Positions 18,299 through 27,621 of a stretch of DNA of 59,659 bases are shown piece by piece. The first letter of the stretch is position 1, and each line of letters opens with the position of its first letter. Origin of the DNA: Acidobacteriota bacterium (GTDB lineage Bacteria > Acidobacteriota > Aminicenantia > UBA2199); contig JAHIKI010000047.1 of assembly GCA_018897435.1 (NCBI GenBank), positions 1 to 59,659 on the forward strand. Reading direction: 5' to 3'. Both the position numbers and the translations under genes were made by a program. The notes under the pieces are model-generated. The model saw nothing but the letters and a program-made list of their open reading frames with translations. It was not told where the DNA came from and did not search any database.

Positions 18299-19649
18299 TG
18301 ATGCGATCGTAGCCCTGGCTACGCCGCCGGGTCGGGCCGGCATTGCCGTGATCAGGATTTCCGGAAGCCAAAGCGAAAGCATTGTCAGAAAAATCATCGG
18401 GCCGCTGCCGGCAGAATTGGAAGCCCGACGCAGTTACCACGGTTTTATTCATCACGAAACCCGACGCATCGATGAATGCCTGGCGGTCATTTTCAAAGCT
18501 CCGCGTTCGTATAGCGGCGAGGATATGGCCGAAATTTCACTGCACTCCAACCTGTTCGTCGTCGAGGAAGTAATCGGGCTGATATGCGCATGCGGCGCCA
18601 GGCCGGCCCTGCCCGGCGAATTCACCTTCCGCGCTTTTAAGAACGGCAAGCTGGATCTGCTGCAGGCTGAAGCGGTCAACGATCTGATCCAGGCCAATTC
18701 CCGGGCCGGGGCCCTCATGCAATTCAATAATTTGGAAGGCCGACTTTCCAAAACCGTTGTCGCGCTCCGTGCCGCCTTGGTTCAGGCGGCTATCCAAATT
18801 GAGACCCGGATCGAATTCGCCGAGGACCAGCATATCGAAGCGACAGAAACCGCCGGCGATCTGGCTGCCGCGGCTGGCGCTCTGGAAAAAATTCTGGGGC
18901 AAAGCCGTTTCAATGAGATTCTGAATCAAGGGCTGCATGTGGTCATCGCCGGCCGGGTCAATGTGGGAAAATCCTCTTTGTTCAACGCCCTGCTGCTAAA
19001 AGAGCGGTCGATCATTTCCGCGCTTCCCGGCACCACCCGTGATTATATCCAGGAAAATTTGGTTCTGGACGGTTTTCCTTTCCATGTCACCGACATGGCC
19101 GGCATCCGCGCCGGTTCAGGGGATGACATCGAGAAGCAGGGCATGGAGCTCAGCCTGGCCAAGATCGCCCAGGCCGATGCCGTGTTATTCATGGTCGATG
19201 CTTCGCTGCCGCTTGCTGAAACCGATATGCAGATTTATAAGTTGCTCGCTGCCAAAAAGCGGCTCCTACTGGCCAATAAAAGCGATAAGGCGCTTGCCGA
19301 TATCGTGAAAAGCGTCAAAGACGCGTTTCCCGAAGAGACCGTGCATCTGATATCGGCCAAGAACGGGGACAACCTCGATGTGGCAGTGAATTTCATGAAG
19401 AGCCTGCTGCGGCAGATGCCGGAAGCCTGCGGGCAGACCGTGGTGAATTTCAGGCAAAAGATCCTGCTGGAAAAACTTTTAGAAAAAATAAAGCGCATCG
19501 AGCAAATGCAGATCGAGGGACTGGAAGCGACCGAAGTGGTCGCCGAAGAGATCCGCCAGGGGGTTAGTCTCATCGGCGAATTGACCGGAACGATCGCCCC
19601 TGGAGACATCCTCCAGGGCGTGTTCGCCAAATTCTGTATCGGCAAATGA
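18291..19649 (+). CDS. mnmE: tRNA modification GTPase MnmE
   Basis: A 452-residue enzyme. It has an N-terminal folate-binding domain (about 1-118, with ATPPGRAGIAVIRISG), a helical region, an inserted G domain (G1 GRVNVGKS at 221-228, the switch motif ALPGTTRD, DMAG and NKSD) and the C-terminal CIGK with the invariant cysteine. With MnmG it installs the (carboxymethyl)aminomethyl group on U34 of certain tRNAs at the expense of GTP and 5,10-methylene-THF. mnmG follows with an ATGA overlap, matching their joint function. Confidence 0.97.
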   Translation: MDDDAIVALATPPGRAGIAVIRISGSQSESIVRKIIGPLPAELEARRSYHGFIHHETRRIDECLAVIFKAPRSYSGEDMAEISLHSNLFVVEEVIGLICACGARPALPGEFTFRAFKNGKLDLLQAEAVNDLIQANSRAGALMQFNNLEGRLSKTVVALRAALVQAAIQIETRIEFAEDQHIEATETAGDLAAAAGALEKILGQSRFNEILNQGLHVVIAGRVNVGKSSLFNALLLKERSIISALPGTTRDYIQENLVLDGFPFHVTDMAGIRAGSGDDIEKQGMELSLAKIAQADAVLFMVDASLPLAETDMQIYKLLAAKKRLLLANKSDKALADIVKSVKDAFPEETVHLISAKNGDNLDVAVNFMKSLLRQMPEACGQTVVNFRQKILLEKLLEKIKRIEQMQIEGLEATEVVAEEIRQGVSLIGELTGTIAPGDILQGVFAKFCIGK

Positions 19650-21460
19650 GGGTCATCGTCATCGGCGGCGGTCACGCCGGGATTGAAGCCGCATATGCCG
19701 CGGCCAAAATGGGGGCGGGCACCATTCTGCTGACCATGCACCTGGACACCATCGCCCAAATGTCATGCAATCCTTCCATCGGCGGCATTGCCAAGGGACA
19801 CCTGGTCAAGGAGATCGATGCTTTGGGCGGGATCATGCCCCGGGCCGCCGACGCCACGGGCATCCATTTTAAAGTGCTGAACCGCAGCAAGGGCCCGGCG
19901 GTGCGTGCTACGCGTACCCAGAACGACAAAATCGCCTACCGCGACTTTCTGAAACGTTTCCTGGAAAATGTCCCGAACCTGAGCCTATACCAGGCCATGG
20001 CCGACGAGATCGTGGTGAGTGACGGCAGGGCCTGCGGAGTCAGGCTGAGCGATGGGGAAGTCCTCGACGCCGACGCGGTGATCGTCTGTTCCGGGACCTT
20101 CCTGGCCGGGCGCATATTCATCGGCAACGTCTCTTACGCCGCCGGCCGGGCCAACGAGCCCCCTTCCCTACAGTTGGCGGAAAATATCCGCGACCTGGGT
20201 TTCGCAATCCTGCGCTTGAAAACCGGAACGCCCATGCGGCTGCACGCCGACAGCATCGACTGGAAGAATTTCGTTCCCCAGCCCGGCGATGAACCGCCGC
20301 TGCCCTTTTCCATGTATACCCGCGCCAAAGTGAAAAACCGGGTGTGCTGTTACCTGGGCCACACCACCCCGGCGGTCGGCCGGATCATCGGCGAAAACTT
20401 GCATTTGTCGCCTTTGTATTCCGGAAAAATCCAGGGCGTCGGTCCCCGCTATTGCCCTTCCATCGAAGACAAGATCGTCAAGTTCCCCGGCCGTGAAAGG
20501 CACCATTTTTACCTGGAGCCGGAAGGGCTGGACAACAAGGAAATTTACGTCAACGGCCTCTCTTCCAGCCTGCCGGTCGAAATTCAAAAGAAAATCCTGC
20601 AAGCCATCCCCGGTTTGGATCAGGCGCGGATGATGCGCCCGGCTTATGCCATCGAGTATGACGCCATTCAGCCCACTCAACTGAATGCCAGTCTGGAAAG
20701 CCGGCAGATCGGGAATTTATTTTTTGCCGGACAGGTCAACGGCACCTCAGGTTATGAGGAAGCCGCCGGCCTGGGGCTCATGGCCGGGATCAACGCCGTG
20801 CTCAAGGTCAGGGGCGAAGCACCGTTCATCCTGGACCGTCAGGAAGCCTATATCGGGGTCATGGTAGACGATATCGTGCACAGCGGCGTCGATGAGCCGT
20901 ACCGCTTGTTCACGGCGCGGGCTGAATACCGCCTGCAGCTACGGGAAGACAATGTGTTTGAGCGCCTGGGCGGACACGCCCTGCGGCTGGGCCTGGTTTC
21001 GCGGCGGGATCATGACCGGGAAATGCGCAAGCTGGATAAGCGCCAGCGTCTGATTAAGGGATTGTCCCGGAGCAGGACACTTATTGAAGGCAAGTCGGAA
21101 ACTCTATTCAAGATACTGCAAAGGCCCGGAATGGACTTTGCCGCCCTGGAAGTGCTGTATGGCCAGCCGCTGCTGAAAAACAAGACCCTGACCGATGTCT
21201 CCTACATCGAGGCTTGCGTCAAGTACGAGGGCTATATCGATATCCAGAAACGAGAAGTCGCCAAGATAAGAAAAATGGCCAAAACCGCTATTCCGGACGA
21301 TCTTGATTTTTTGGGTGTCGACGGCCTCTCCAGCGAAGTCAGGCAAAAACTGGCCAAGGTGCGACCGCGAACCCTGGGCGAAGCGGCGCGCATCCCCGGT
21401 GTGACCCCGGCCGCCATCAACGCCATCAGTATTCACTTGACTTTAAAATACAAGCAATAA
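19646..21460 (+). CDS. mnmG: tRNA uridine-5-carboxymethylaminomethyl modification enzyme MnmG (GidA)
   Basis: A 604-residue FAD protein with the Rossmann FAD motif GGGHAGIEAA near the N-terminus. The conserved stretches SCNPSIGGIAKGHLVKEIDALGG, GTFL(A)G, RLKTGTP and DDIVHSGVDEPYRLFTARAEYRL are visible, as is a helical C-terminal domain that binds MnmE and tRNA. It is slightly shorter than the E. coli protein (about 630). It is the FAD/NADH partner of MnmE in U34 modification and is the last gene of the rpmH operon; a 302-bp gap follows. Confidence 0.97.
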   Translation: MRVIVIGGGHAGIEAAYAAAKMGAGTILLTMHLDTIAQMSCNPSIGGIAKGHLVKEIDALGGIMPRAADATGIHFKVLNRSKGPAVRATRTQNDKIAYRDFLKRFLENVPNLSLYQAMADEIVVSDGRACGVRLSDGEVLDADAVIVCSGTFLAGRIFIGNVSYAAGRANEPPSLQLAENIRDLGFAILRLKTGTPMRLHADSIDWKNFVPQPGDEPPLPFSMYTRAKVKNRVCCYLGHTTPAVGRIIGENLHLSPLYSGKIQGVGPRYCPSIEDKIVKFPGRERHHFYLEPEGLDNKEIYVNGLSSSLPVEIQKKILQAIPGLDQARMMRPAYAIEYDAIQPTQLNASLESRQIGNLFFAGQVNGTSGYEEAAGLGLMAGINAVLKVRGEAPFILDRQEAYIGVMVDDIVHSGVDEPYRLFTARAEYRLQLREDNVFERLGGHALRLGLVSRRDHDREMRKLDKRQRLIKGLSRSRTLIEGKSETLFKILQRPGMDFAALEVLYGQPLLKNKTLTDVSYIEACVKYEGYIDIQKREVAKIRKMAKTAIPDDLDFLGVDGLSSEVRQKLAKVRPRTLGEAARIPGVTPAAINAISIHLTLKYKQ

Positions 21461-21762
21461 TTGTGGTTTTTCCCCCCGCCGGCAATGGAAAAAGCTGCCA
21501 CTTCCTTTTGCCCCTCCAGGGACAGAAAAAATTATGAAAAATAGCTTTATTTTTAGTAAATTACACATTTCGCGGCCTTTTTTTATGAATTTCAAAAAAA
21601 ATGAACCTTCCATGCCAAAAAAAATTTTTCTTGCAATTTCAATATGTTCTCCTTAAAATCCAAATCATGGAAAAAATTGATTTTTCTTTCAATCAATTCC
21701 TTCGTGGCTAATGTAATGGGTGGCGGCAATGATGAACGCCGTATTCTGACCGGAGATCGTTT
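21461..21762. other. 302-bp intergenic region after mnmG
   Basis: AT-rich with several A and T runs (for example around 21590-21640). There is a weak GGCA/TGCC hairpin possibility near 21483 but no convincing terminator, RNA gene or coding frame. A ribosome site (GGAGA) for the next gene lies at its right end. Confidence 0.5.
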
Positions 21763-23451
21763 ATGAACGTTAAAACAACCTTGGGACCAATGGGAAAATC
21801 CAATCTCCGCTTCGTGGTAGCAATAATGGCGGCCCTGGCGGCCATTTCGGTGTTTGCCTGGTGGACTGCGAAGCGCGCAGACCTGCAGATGCGCAGCGAC
21901 CTGCTCCAGCAGGCCAACCTTGTGGCTCCTGCGGTCGACACAGAATACGTTGCGACGTTGAGCGGGACGGATGCGGACTTGGCCGCGCCCGGGTTTATGC
22001 GGCTCAGGGACCGGCTCGCCAGGGCCCGCAAAGTTAACCCGAAATGCCGCTTCCTGTATCTTCTCGGGCAAAAGCGGGACGGTACGGTGTTCTTTTCCCT
22101 TGACACCGAGCCCGCGGATTCCGAAGACTATTCCCCGCCCGGGCAGGCCTTTCCCGAGGCGTCGGAACTTTTGCTAAGCGTTTTTGTTTCCGGTTTGGCC
22201 GTGGTAGAGGGGCCTATATCGGACCGCTGGGGCGACTGGGTAAGTGCCTTGGTGCCGCTTCGCCATCCGGATACGGGAATGGTGGTTGCCGTACTGGGAA
22301 TGGACGTTGACGCTAATGCCTGGGGATGGGACGTGGCCGGCAGGTGCGCCCTGCCGGTGGGGCTCGCGTCCTTCGTCCTGTTTCTCGGCATATTTATAGT
22401 CGTGCTGAACCGGAACTTCAGTATTATCCGTGCCCAGGAACAGAGCATCAAGGAAAGCGAGAAGGACCGCCGGCGCATAATCGAGAACAGCACGAACCTG
22501 TTTTACTCGCACACTCCGGACCATGTTCTCACGTACCTGAGCCCGCAGGTCGAGATGCTACTGGGCTACACACAGGAAGAAGCACTGGTACGGTGGACGG
22601 AGCTGGCAACGGACAATCCCGTCAACGAAAGAGGACGCGAAATCACCCGGCACGCCATTGACACCGGGAAAGCACAGCTGCCCCATGAGCTCGAGTTGAG
22701 GCATAAAAATGGCAAGTCCGTATGGATGGAGGTCCGGGAAGGGCCGGTGGTTGAGGACGGGAAGACCATCGCCATCGTGGGTGCCTTAACCGACATCTCA
22801 GCACGGAAAATTGCCCAGGAAGCCCTGGCCTCGTCCCTGGAGGAAAAAGAGATGTTGCTTCGCGAGCTCCAGCACCGGGTGAAAAACAGCCTGGCCATCA
22901 TCACAGCGATCACCCAGCTTGAAGCGAATAATTCCGGCGATCCGGCTGTATGCAAGGCGCTCCAGTCGCTCGGAGGCCGCATTCGCACTCTATCCGAACT
23001 CTATACGCTGCTGTATAAATCGGAACAGATCAGGGATATTTCGTTAGAACGCTACTTCGAGTTGATCTGCGAATTCGTAATGGAAGCCCATACGGTCAGA
23101 GACGGAAGTATCGCCCTGAAACGGCGCATCATACCGATTGTCGTGGACGCCAAACACGCGTCGACCCTCGGCCTGATCCTGAACGAGCTTTTGACGAACG
23201 CGTTGAAACACGCGTTCCCAGGCGGCCGGCCGGGCACCATCACCGTGTCATTGACAAATGAAGGTGACGAAACCGTGCTTGAGGTCGAGAACGACGGCGA
23301 GAGGCTTCCCGAGGGATTCGAATTGGAGAGAACGCGCGGGCTGGGCCTGGAGCTGGCGAAGATACTGGCAATCCAGCTGGGCGGATCACTGACGTACCGG
23401 AGCGGGGAACGGACCGTGTTCACCGCCCGCGTAAGAAGTTTAGAGATTTAA
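21763..23451 (+). CDS. Membrane sensor histidine kinase with extracytoplasmic sensor, PAS and HisKA_2
   Basis: A 562-residue kinase. One hydrophobic segment (about 17-35) and a second (about 192-215) bracket a periplasmic domain of about 155 residues whose wording (RFLYLLGQKRDGTVFF, PLRHPDTGMVVAVLGMDVD) is cache-like. A PAS domain (about 235-350), a HisKA_2 segment (LRELQHRVKNSLAIITAI) and a HATPase (LILNELLTNALKHAF, RGLGLELAKI) follow. It is related to, but clearly diverged from, the two HisKA_2 kinases at the left end. No response regulator is adjacent. The ATG has GGAGATCG upstream. Confidence 0.88.
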   Translation: MNVKTTLGPMGKSNLRFVVAIMAALAAISVFAWWTAKRADLQMRSDLLQQANLVAPAVDTEYVATLSGTDADLAAPGFMRLRDRLARARKVNPKCRFLYLLGQKRDGTVFFSLDTEPADSEDYSPPGQAFPEASELLLSVFVSGLAVVEGPISDRWGDWVSALVPLRHPDTGMVVAVLGMDVDANAWGWDVAGRCALPVGLASFVLFLGIFIVVLNRNFSIIRAQEQSIKESEKDRRRIIENSTNLFYSHTPDHVLTYLSPQVEMLLGYTQEEALVRWTELATDNPVNERGREITRHAIDTGKAQLPHELELRHKNGKSVWMEVREGPVVEDGKTIAIVGALTDISARKIAQEALASSLEEKEMLLRELQHRVKNSLAIITAITQLEANNSGDPAVCKALQSLGGRIRTLSELYTLLYKSEQIRDISLERYFELICEFVMEAHTVRDGSIALKRRIIPIVVDAKHASTLGLILNELLTNALKHAFPGGRPGTITVSLTNEGDETVLEVENDGERLPEGFELERTRGLGLELAKILAIQLGGSLTYRSGERTVFTARVRSLEI

Positions 23452-23469
23452 TTCACTCCCGACTCCCAT

Positions 23470-24174
23470 TCATAGACTTGCGGATAAGCCGAACCAGATT
23501 TCCGTGTCCTTGTTGACTTCGTCCAGCAGCGGGATCATTACGTTGAGCGAGGGGGTCAGCGTCAGCCTGCCCACGGTCAGCGGCAGCTTGGCGTAGAGAT
23601 CGATGTCGGAGAACCCCGTCTTGTCGATATACTGCCTGCTGTTGAAGCCGATGAGCCCGCCCACCTCCACGTTCACCTTTTCGCTCACTTTCCATTCTTG
23701 GCTGCCGCCGAGGGTGATATAGAGGCCGCTGCCCAGATTCAAGTCGTAGTAAATTGAGAGCGTTGGTGACAAGGGCAGGTCGGTTTTGGCCACTGTGGTG
23801 TACGCCTCCTGGGATGTATGGTCCTTGAATTTGAAATCAGCCGCGAACCAGTAGCCGTAGTGAATGAAGCCGGCGCTCAATTCCCAGCCCTCCGCCATCT
23901 TGAAGGTGTACTCGAGGGTCAAGTCGATTTCGTCGGAGTACTTGTACACGCCGCGCTGCGCCAGGGCGAAACTGCTCCAGACGTTGAGCGAAAAACCGCT
24001 CTCGCCCAGGTCGACGGTGAACGATGGCTGGATGGCCGCGTGGTTGTCGGGCAACAAATCGAAGCCGCGCCAGATGTAGCGGCTGACCAAGTCGACCTGA
24101 GCGGAGACCGCTCCCGGCAGCGGCAGCACCGCGCCGACCAGGCACGCGAGCAGCAACAAAACAAATCTTTTCAT
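23470..24174 (-). CDS. Small outer-membrane beta-barrel protein (TIGR02001-like)
   Basis: A 234-residue exported protein. A signal peptide (about 1-25, LLLLACLVGAVLPLPGAVSAQ) is followed by VDLVSRYIWRGFDLL, the opening typical of the TIGR02001/Gcw_chp family. The rest alternates hydrophobic and polar residues with many aromatic strand ends and ends in a short hydrophobic strand (FGLSASL), as in outer-membrane barrels. No function is known for the family. The start has a strong ribosome site AAGGAGGG. It converges with the upstream kinase gene with an 18-bp gap. Confidence 0.75.
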   Translation of the reverse strand: MKRFVLLLLACLVGAVLPLPGAVSAQVDLVSRYIWRGFDLLPDNHAAIQPSFTVDLGESGFSLNVWSSFALAQRGVYKYSDEIDLTLEYTFKMAEGWELSAGFIHYGYWFAADFKFKDHTSQEAYTTVAKTDLPLSPTLSIYYDLNLGSGLYITLGGSQEWKVSEKVNVEVGGLIGFNSRQYIDKTGFSDIDLYAKLPLTVGRLTLTPSLNVMIPLLDEVNKDTEIWFGLSASL

Positions 24175-24500
24175 GCACCCTCCTTGAGTCGCCTGGATGA
24201 TTTAGAAAAAACGTCCGCTAAATTTTACCATAAAAGGAAAACGGGGCGAAAATCTCTCCCTGCCCCCGAGAATCACATTTCGTAGGCCTGCTCGCCTCCC
24301 GGTCGAACCGGGTCTTCAGCCGCGCCCAGAGGATCATCGATCATATCCGCAGAGGCGATTACCAGGTCTGTGAACGGGTGGTTGATTTCCTGATCGCCGG
24401 ACTGCAAAAAAAACACTGCCGCTTGCTAACATTGCAAATAATGATCCATGAAATGCAAGCTTGGGGGGAATTGATTTTCCCTTCAGTCTATCTTTTTTAT
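24175..24500. other. 326-bp gap with a dispersed repeat and a possible degraded coding stretch
   Basis: From about 24265 to 24425 the plus strand is open and protein-like (for example SRAQRIIDHIRRGDYQ and ERVVDFLIAGLQKK) but lacks a proper start and family. It may be a relic. The copy of a 31-bp repeat at 24429-24459 is listed separately. No terminator was recognised. Confidence 0.3.
24429..24459 (+). repeat. Dispersed 31-bp repeat, copy 1
   Basis: ACATTGCAAATAATGATCC followed by ATGAAATGCAAG. It matches the copy at 51038-51068 at 28 of 31 positions, with the first 19 bases identical. Unlike copy 2 it does not sit in a good promoter for a recognisable plus-strand gene. Confidence 0.6.
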
Positions 24501-27410
24501 TTAAGTTTTATAAAATTTTGCAGCACATTCAGGGCATATGCCATGGCTAAATTCGGCATCTGAGTGTTCATGAATATACGATTCTATTTGCTTCCAATAC
24601 CCCTTATCATCTCTTATCTTTTTACAAGTGGCACAGATCGGTAATAGTCCGCTTAAAGTTTTTACTTTACTGAGCGCATTTTTAAGATCAACAATAAGTT
24701 TCTCTCGTTCTTCTTCTGCCAACTTTCTTTCTGTAATATCTTGTCCCTGTGCAATTGTAGCAACGATGGTTGTATTGTCTGGTGTATAAAGAGTAGCTGA
24801 GTTCCATAAAACGGTTCTAATCGCTCCGTTATTCTGAAGAATGGGAATCTCGACAGCTTCCCACCTTTCTCCTTCTACAGTTCGATTAATGTAACTCATT
24901 GCTTCCTCTCGCCTTTTGGCTGGAAATAAGATATCTAATTTAGCACCGATAATTTCGTTTGACTTTTTACCCGTCAAGCGTTCAAAAGCATGGTTGAAGC
25001 GAGTTATACGAAATTCAGGGTCCCAGACAATGATAGGAGCATTGGCATAATTAAGCAGGTTTTCCAAATAGTCGCGTGTTTCCCTGAGCGATTCTTCTGT
25101 TGTTTTGAGCTGTATGATACTTTCCTGAAGCCGTTGGGTACGGTCTTCCACAGTGCGTTCCAATACTTCCGCTCTTTTCAATAAATGAGCAGTCCGAATA
25201 TGATGACTGACATACAAAGCATAAATCAATAAACATAAAACGAGCGCTCCGAACCACCATGTTTTCCAAAAAGGCGGACGAATTGTAAACGATAATTTTG
25301 CTTCAGATTCCGACCAATAATGATCGCCGTTGCAGGCTCGTACTCTAAAAGTATAATGCCCGTCGTCTAAGTTAGTGTATCTTACCTCTCGTTTATCGGT
25401 AATATTCGACCAATCGTTATCATAACCGTCGAGCTGAAATTGATAACGGACATCATTTTCATCTTTAAAAGATAGACCGGCAAAATAAAATCCAAAATTA
25501 TTCTCGTTATGTTTGAATACTAATTCCTTCGCCGGTGTCATTAAAGAATCATTTACAAAATATTTAGTAATATATACTGTAGGAACAACTTGGTTGGGAA
25601 TATCGTTCTTCGGAATATACTTTGTTACACCCCTTGAAGTACAAAACCATATGTTATGATCATTATCGCTATACAGCGAATTGTGATTTGATGATTCATC
25701 GCCGATCAGTCCATTCTTTTTATTAAATATTTTTATTGTTTTCTCGCCATTAAAAACATTGAAACCTTTATCAGTTCCTAAATATAAATTACCGTTATAT
25801 TCAATAATTGAAGAGACATAATCGTTTGTCAATCCATCTTTCGTAGTAAAAGCTTTGAATTGTTTGCCATCATACCTATTCAAGCCCATATCTGTTCCAA
25901 GCCATAAAATACCTTTTTGGTCTTTGTAAACTGTCCGGACATGATTACTTGATAGTCCATCATCCTTGGTATAGTTTGTAAATTTGCCATTCATCAGGCA
26001 TGTCAGCCCTTCTTCTGTTGCAAACCAAATTTTATTACCGTCAGGTAAAATTTTGTGAATATAATTGCTTTTTAAGCCGTTGTTAGTCGTGTAGGTTGTA
26101 AATATTTTTCCATCATACTTAACGATACCCTGACGGGAAGCAATCCATAACGTGTCGCCTACCGTTTGTAGATCGAATAGAACATCAGTTACTAACCCGT
26201 CTTTTGAAGTATAATTGCGAAAAGTTTTTCCGTCAAAACGGCTCAAACCCATATAGGTAGCTAACCATAAGTCATTTTTATATACAGTCATCGCCCATAT
26301 TTGATTCGAGATTAACCCATCTTTATCTGTGTGTGCGGTAAGTTTGTTATTTTCTAATTTTATTAAACCGCTGACAGATGTTCCAAACCAAACAGCATTT
26401 TTATATTCACAAATCGATAAAACCAATTCATTTTCAAGAAAACTTAAAAATTTTGTTGAGAGTAATTTGCTGACTCCGTTATCGGTCGCAAACCAAATAG
26501 AGTTTTCCCTGTCGATAAATATAGAATAAATCCGATTATTGGCCAGACCATTTGCCGTTGTATAGTTGGCGATATCCTTATTAAGATGCCATACACCGTT
26601 ACCAAGAGTGCCAAACCAAAGATCGTTATTATGGGTACTACAGTAGAAATCTTGATCTGGAACGCGCGTTTCTTTATTGAAGCGTCCGTTCTGGTAACTG
26701 AACAGGCCGTCCCCGCGAGTACAAATCCAGATGGTTGAATGATCCTTTAACAGTTTGCCAATAGTTTTAGCGGAGAACCCGTCTCGATCTCCGAAGTTCT
26801 TAAATTTTTTTCCGTCAAAAACAGATAAACCGCCACCTCTCGTTCCAATCCAAAGAGATTTGCCATCCGCAAGTAGGGAGAAAACATTATTGTTCGGTAA
26901 GCCATCGTTGCTAGTAAAATTTACAAAATTTTTGCCATCGAAGCGAGACAATCCGCCTTCACTGGTTGCAAACCAAATATACCCTTGATGTTCAACGGCT
27001 GACCAAACAATTCCTTTGCCCAAGCCATCCTGAGCAGTATAAGCTGTAAACCGCTTTCCATCAAAACAATTTACTCCATTCTCGGTCGTTATCCATAATT
27101 TCCCTTTATATTCATTAATAGAGCGGACAATATTATTGCATAATCCATCTGCCACTGTATATATTTTAAAAAAATTGCCGTCATATTTCACCAAGCCGCC
27201 CGTAGTACCAAACCACATATATCCCGCACTATCCTGAAAAATAGACCATACTTGTGCGGTTGGTAATCCGTCATCGATAGTATAATTTCTAAAATGGAGT
27301 TTTTGAGCAATTAAACCATTAGATGCAATTAAAAATAAAATTATAAATAACAGGCTTCTAAAAAACCGATAAAAAGAAGATTTGTACGCGCTATTATTTA
27401 ATATTTTCAT
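24501..27410 (-). CDS. Beta-propeller sensor with Y_Y_Y and PAS domains and a Cys-rich C-terminus, no kinase domain
   Basis: A 969-residue protein. A signal/anchor segment (about 15-35) is followed by about a dozen two-component-regulator propeller repeats of the type W-FGT-GGL-KYDG-F (about 40-620). A Y_Y_Y domain comes next (about 640-715), one membrane segment (about 720-742), a coiled-coil, a PAS domain (about 790-900) and a C-terminal module with CATCKKIRDDKGYW and HGICPECAAKF. Propeller/Y_Y_Y proteins usually end in a histidine kinase; this one has no HisKA or HATPase. The CxxC...CxxC tail is known at the ends of many PAS proteins but has no assigned function. The gene is visibly more AT-rich than its neighbours, suggesting acquisition. 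It has its own strong promoter. Confidence 0.85.
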   Translation of the reverse strand: MKILNNSAYKSSFYRFFRSLLFIILFLIASNGLIAQKLHFRNYTIDDGLPTAQVWSIFQDSAGYMWFGTTGGLVKYDGNFFKIYTVADGLCNNIVRSINEYKGKLWITTENGVNCFDGKRFTAYTAQDGLGKGIVWSAVEHQGYIWFATSEGGLSRFDGKNFVNFTSNDGLPNNNVFSLLADGKSLWIGTRGGGLSVFDGKKFKNFGDRDGFSAKTIGKLLKDHSTIWICTRGDGLFSYQNGRFNKETRVPDQDFYCSTHNNDLWFGTLGNGVWHLNKDIANYTTANGLANNRIYSIFIDRENSIWFATDNGVSKLLSTKFLSFLENELVLSICEYKNAVWFGTSVSGLIKLENNKLTAHTDKDGLISNQIWAMTVYKNDLWLATYMGLSRFDGKTFRNYTSKDGLVTDVLFDLQTVGDTLWIASRQGIVKYDGKIFTTYTTNNGLKSNYIHKILPDGNKIWFATEEGLTCLMNGKFTNYTKDDGLSSNHVRTVYKDQKGILWLGTDMGLNRYDGKQFKAFTTKDGLTNDYVSSIIEYNGNLYLGTDKGFNVFNGEKTIKIFNKKNGLIGDESSNHNSLYSDNDHNIWFCTSRGVTKYIPKNDIPNQVVPTVYITKYFVNDSLMTPAKELVFKHNENNFGFYFAGLSFKDENDVRYQFQLDGYDNDWSNITDKREVRYTNLDDGHYTFRVRACNGDHYWSESEAKLSFTIRPPFWKTWWFGALVLCLLIYALYVSHHIRTAHLLKRAEVLERTVEDRTQRLQESIIQLKTTEESLRETRDYLENLLNYANAPIIVWDPEFRITRFNHAFERLTGKKSNEIIGAKLDILFPAKRREEAMSYINRTVEGERWEAVEIPILQNNGAIRTVLWNSATLYTPDNTTIVATIAQGQDITERKLAEEEREKLIVDLKNALSKVKTLSGLLPICATCKKIRDDKGYWKQIESYIHEHSDAEFSHGICPECAAKFYKT

Positions 27411-27432
27411 ATCTTATCACCATATTGATACT

Positions 27433-27461
27433 ATACTAAAAAATAGTAAAATCTTTGTCAA
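27433..27461 (-). promoter_or_regulatory. Promoter of the propeller sensor gene
   Basis: On the minus strand TTGACA (27456-27461), a 17-bp spacer and TAGTAT (27433-27438). The transcript would start about 16 nt before the ATG, leaving room for the GGTGAT ribosome-site-like sequence. Confidence 0.6.
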
Positions 27462-27621
27462 CAACATAATTCCTTTGCTGTTAGCGTTATTTAGCAATTT
27501 CCTCTTTGTATTTTTTAGAAATTTCCTATATTGAATGGAGAAACGGGACGGTCTTTATTAGTTTGTAAAAATGTCAGATAAATCTCTTCATTGTATTAGG
27601 CATCCCCACTTCCTCTCTTTG

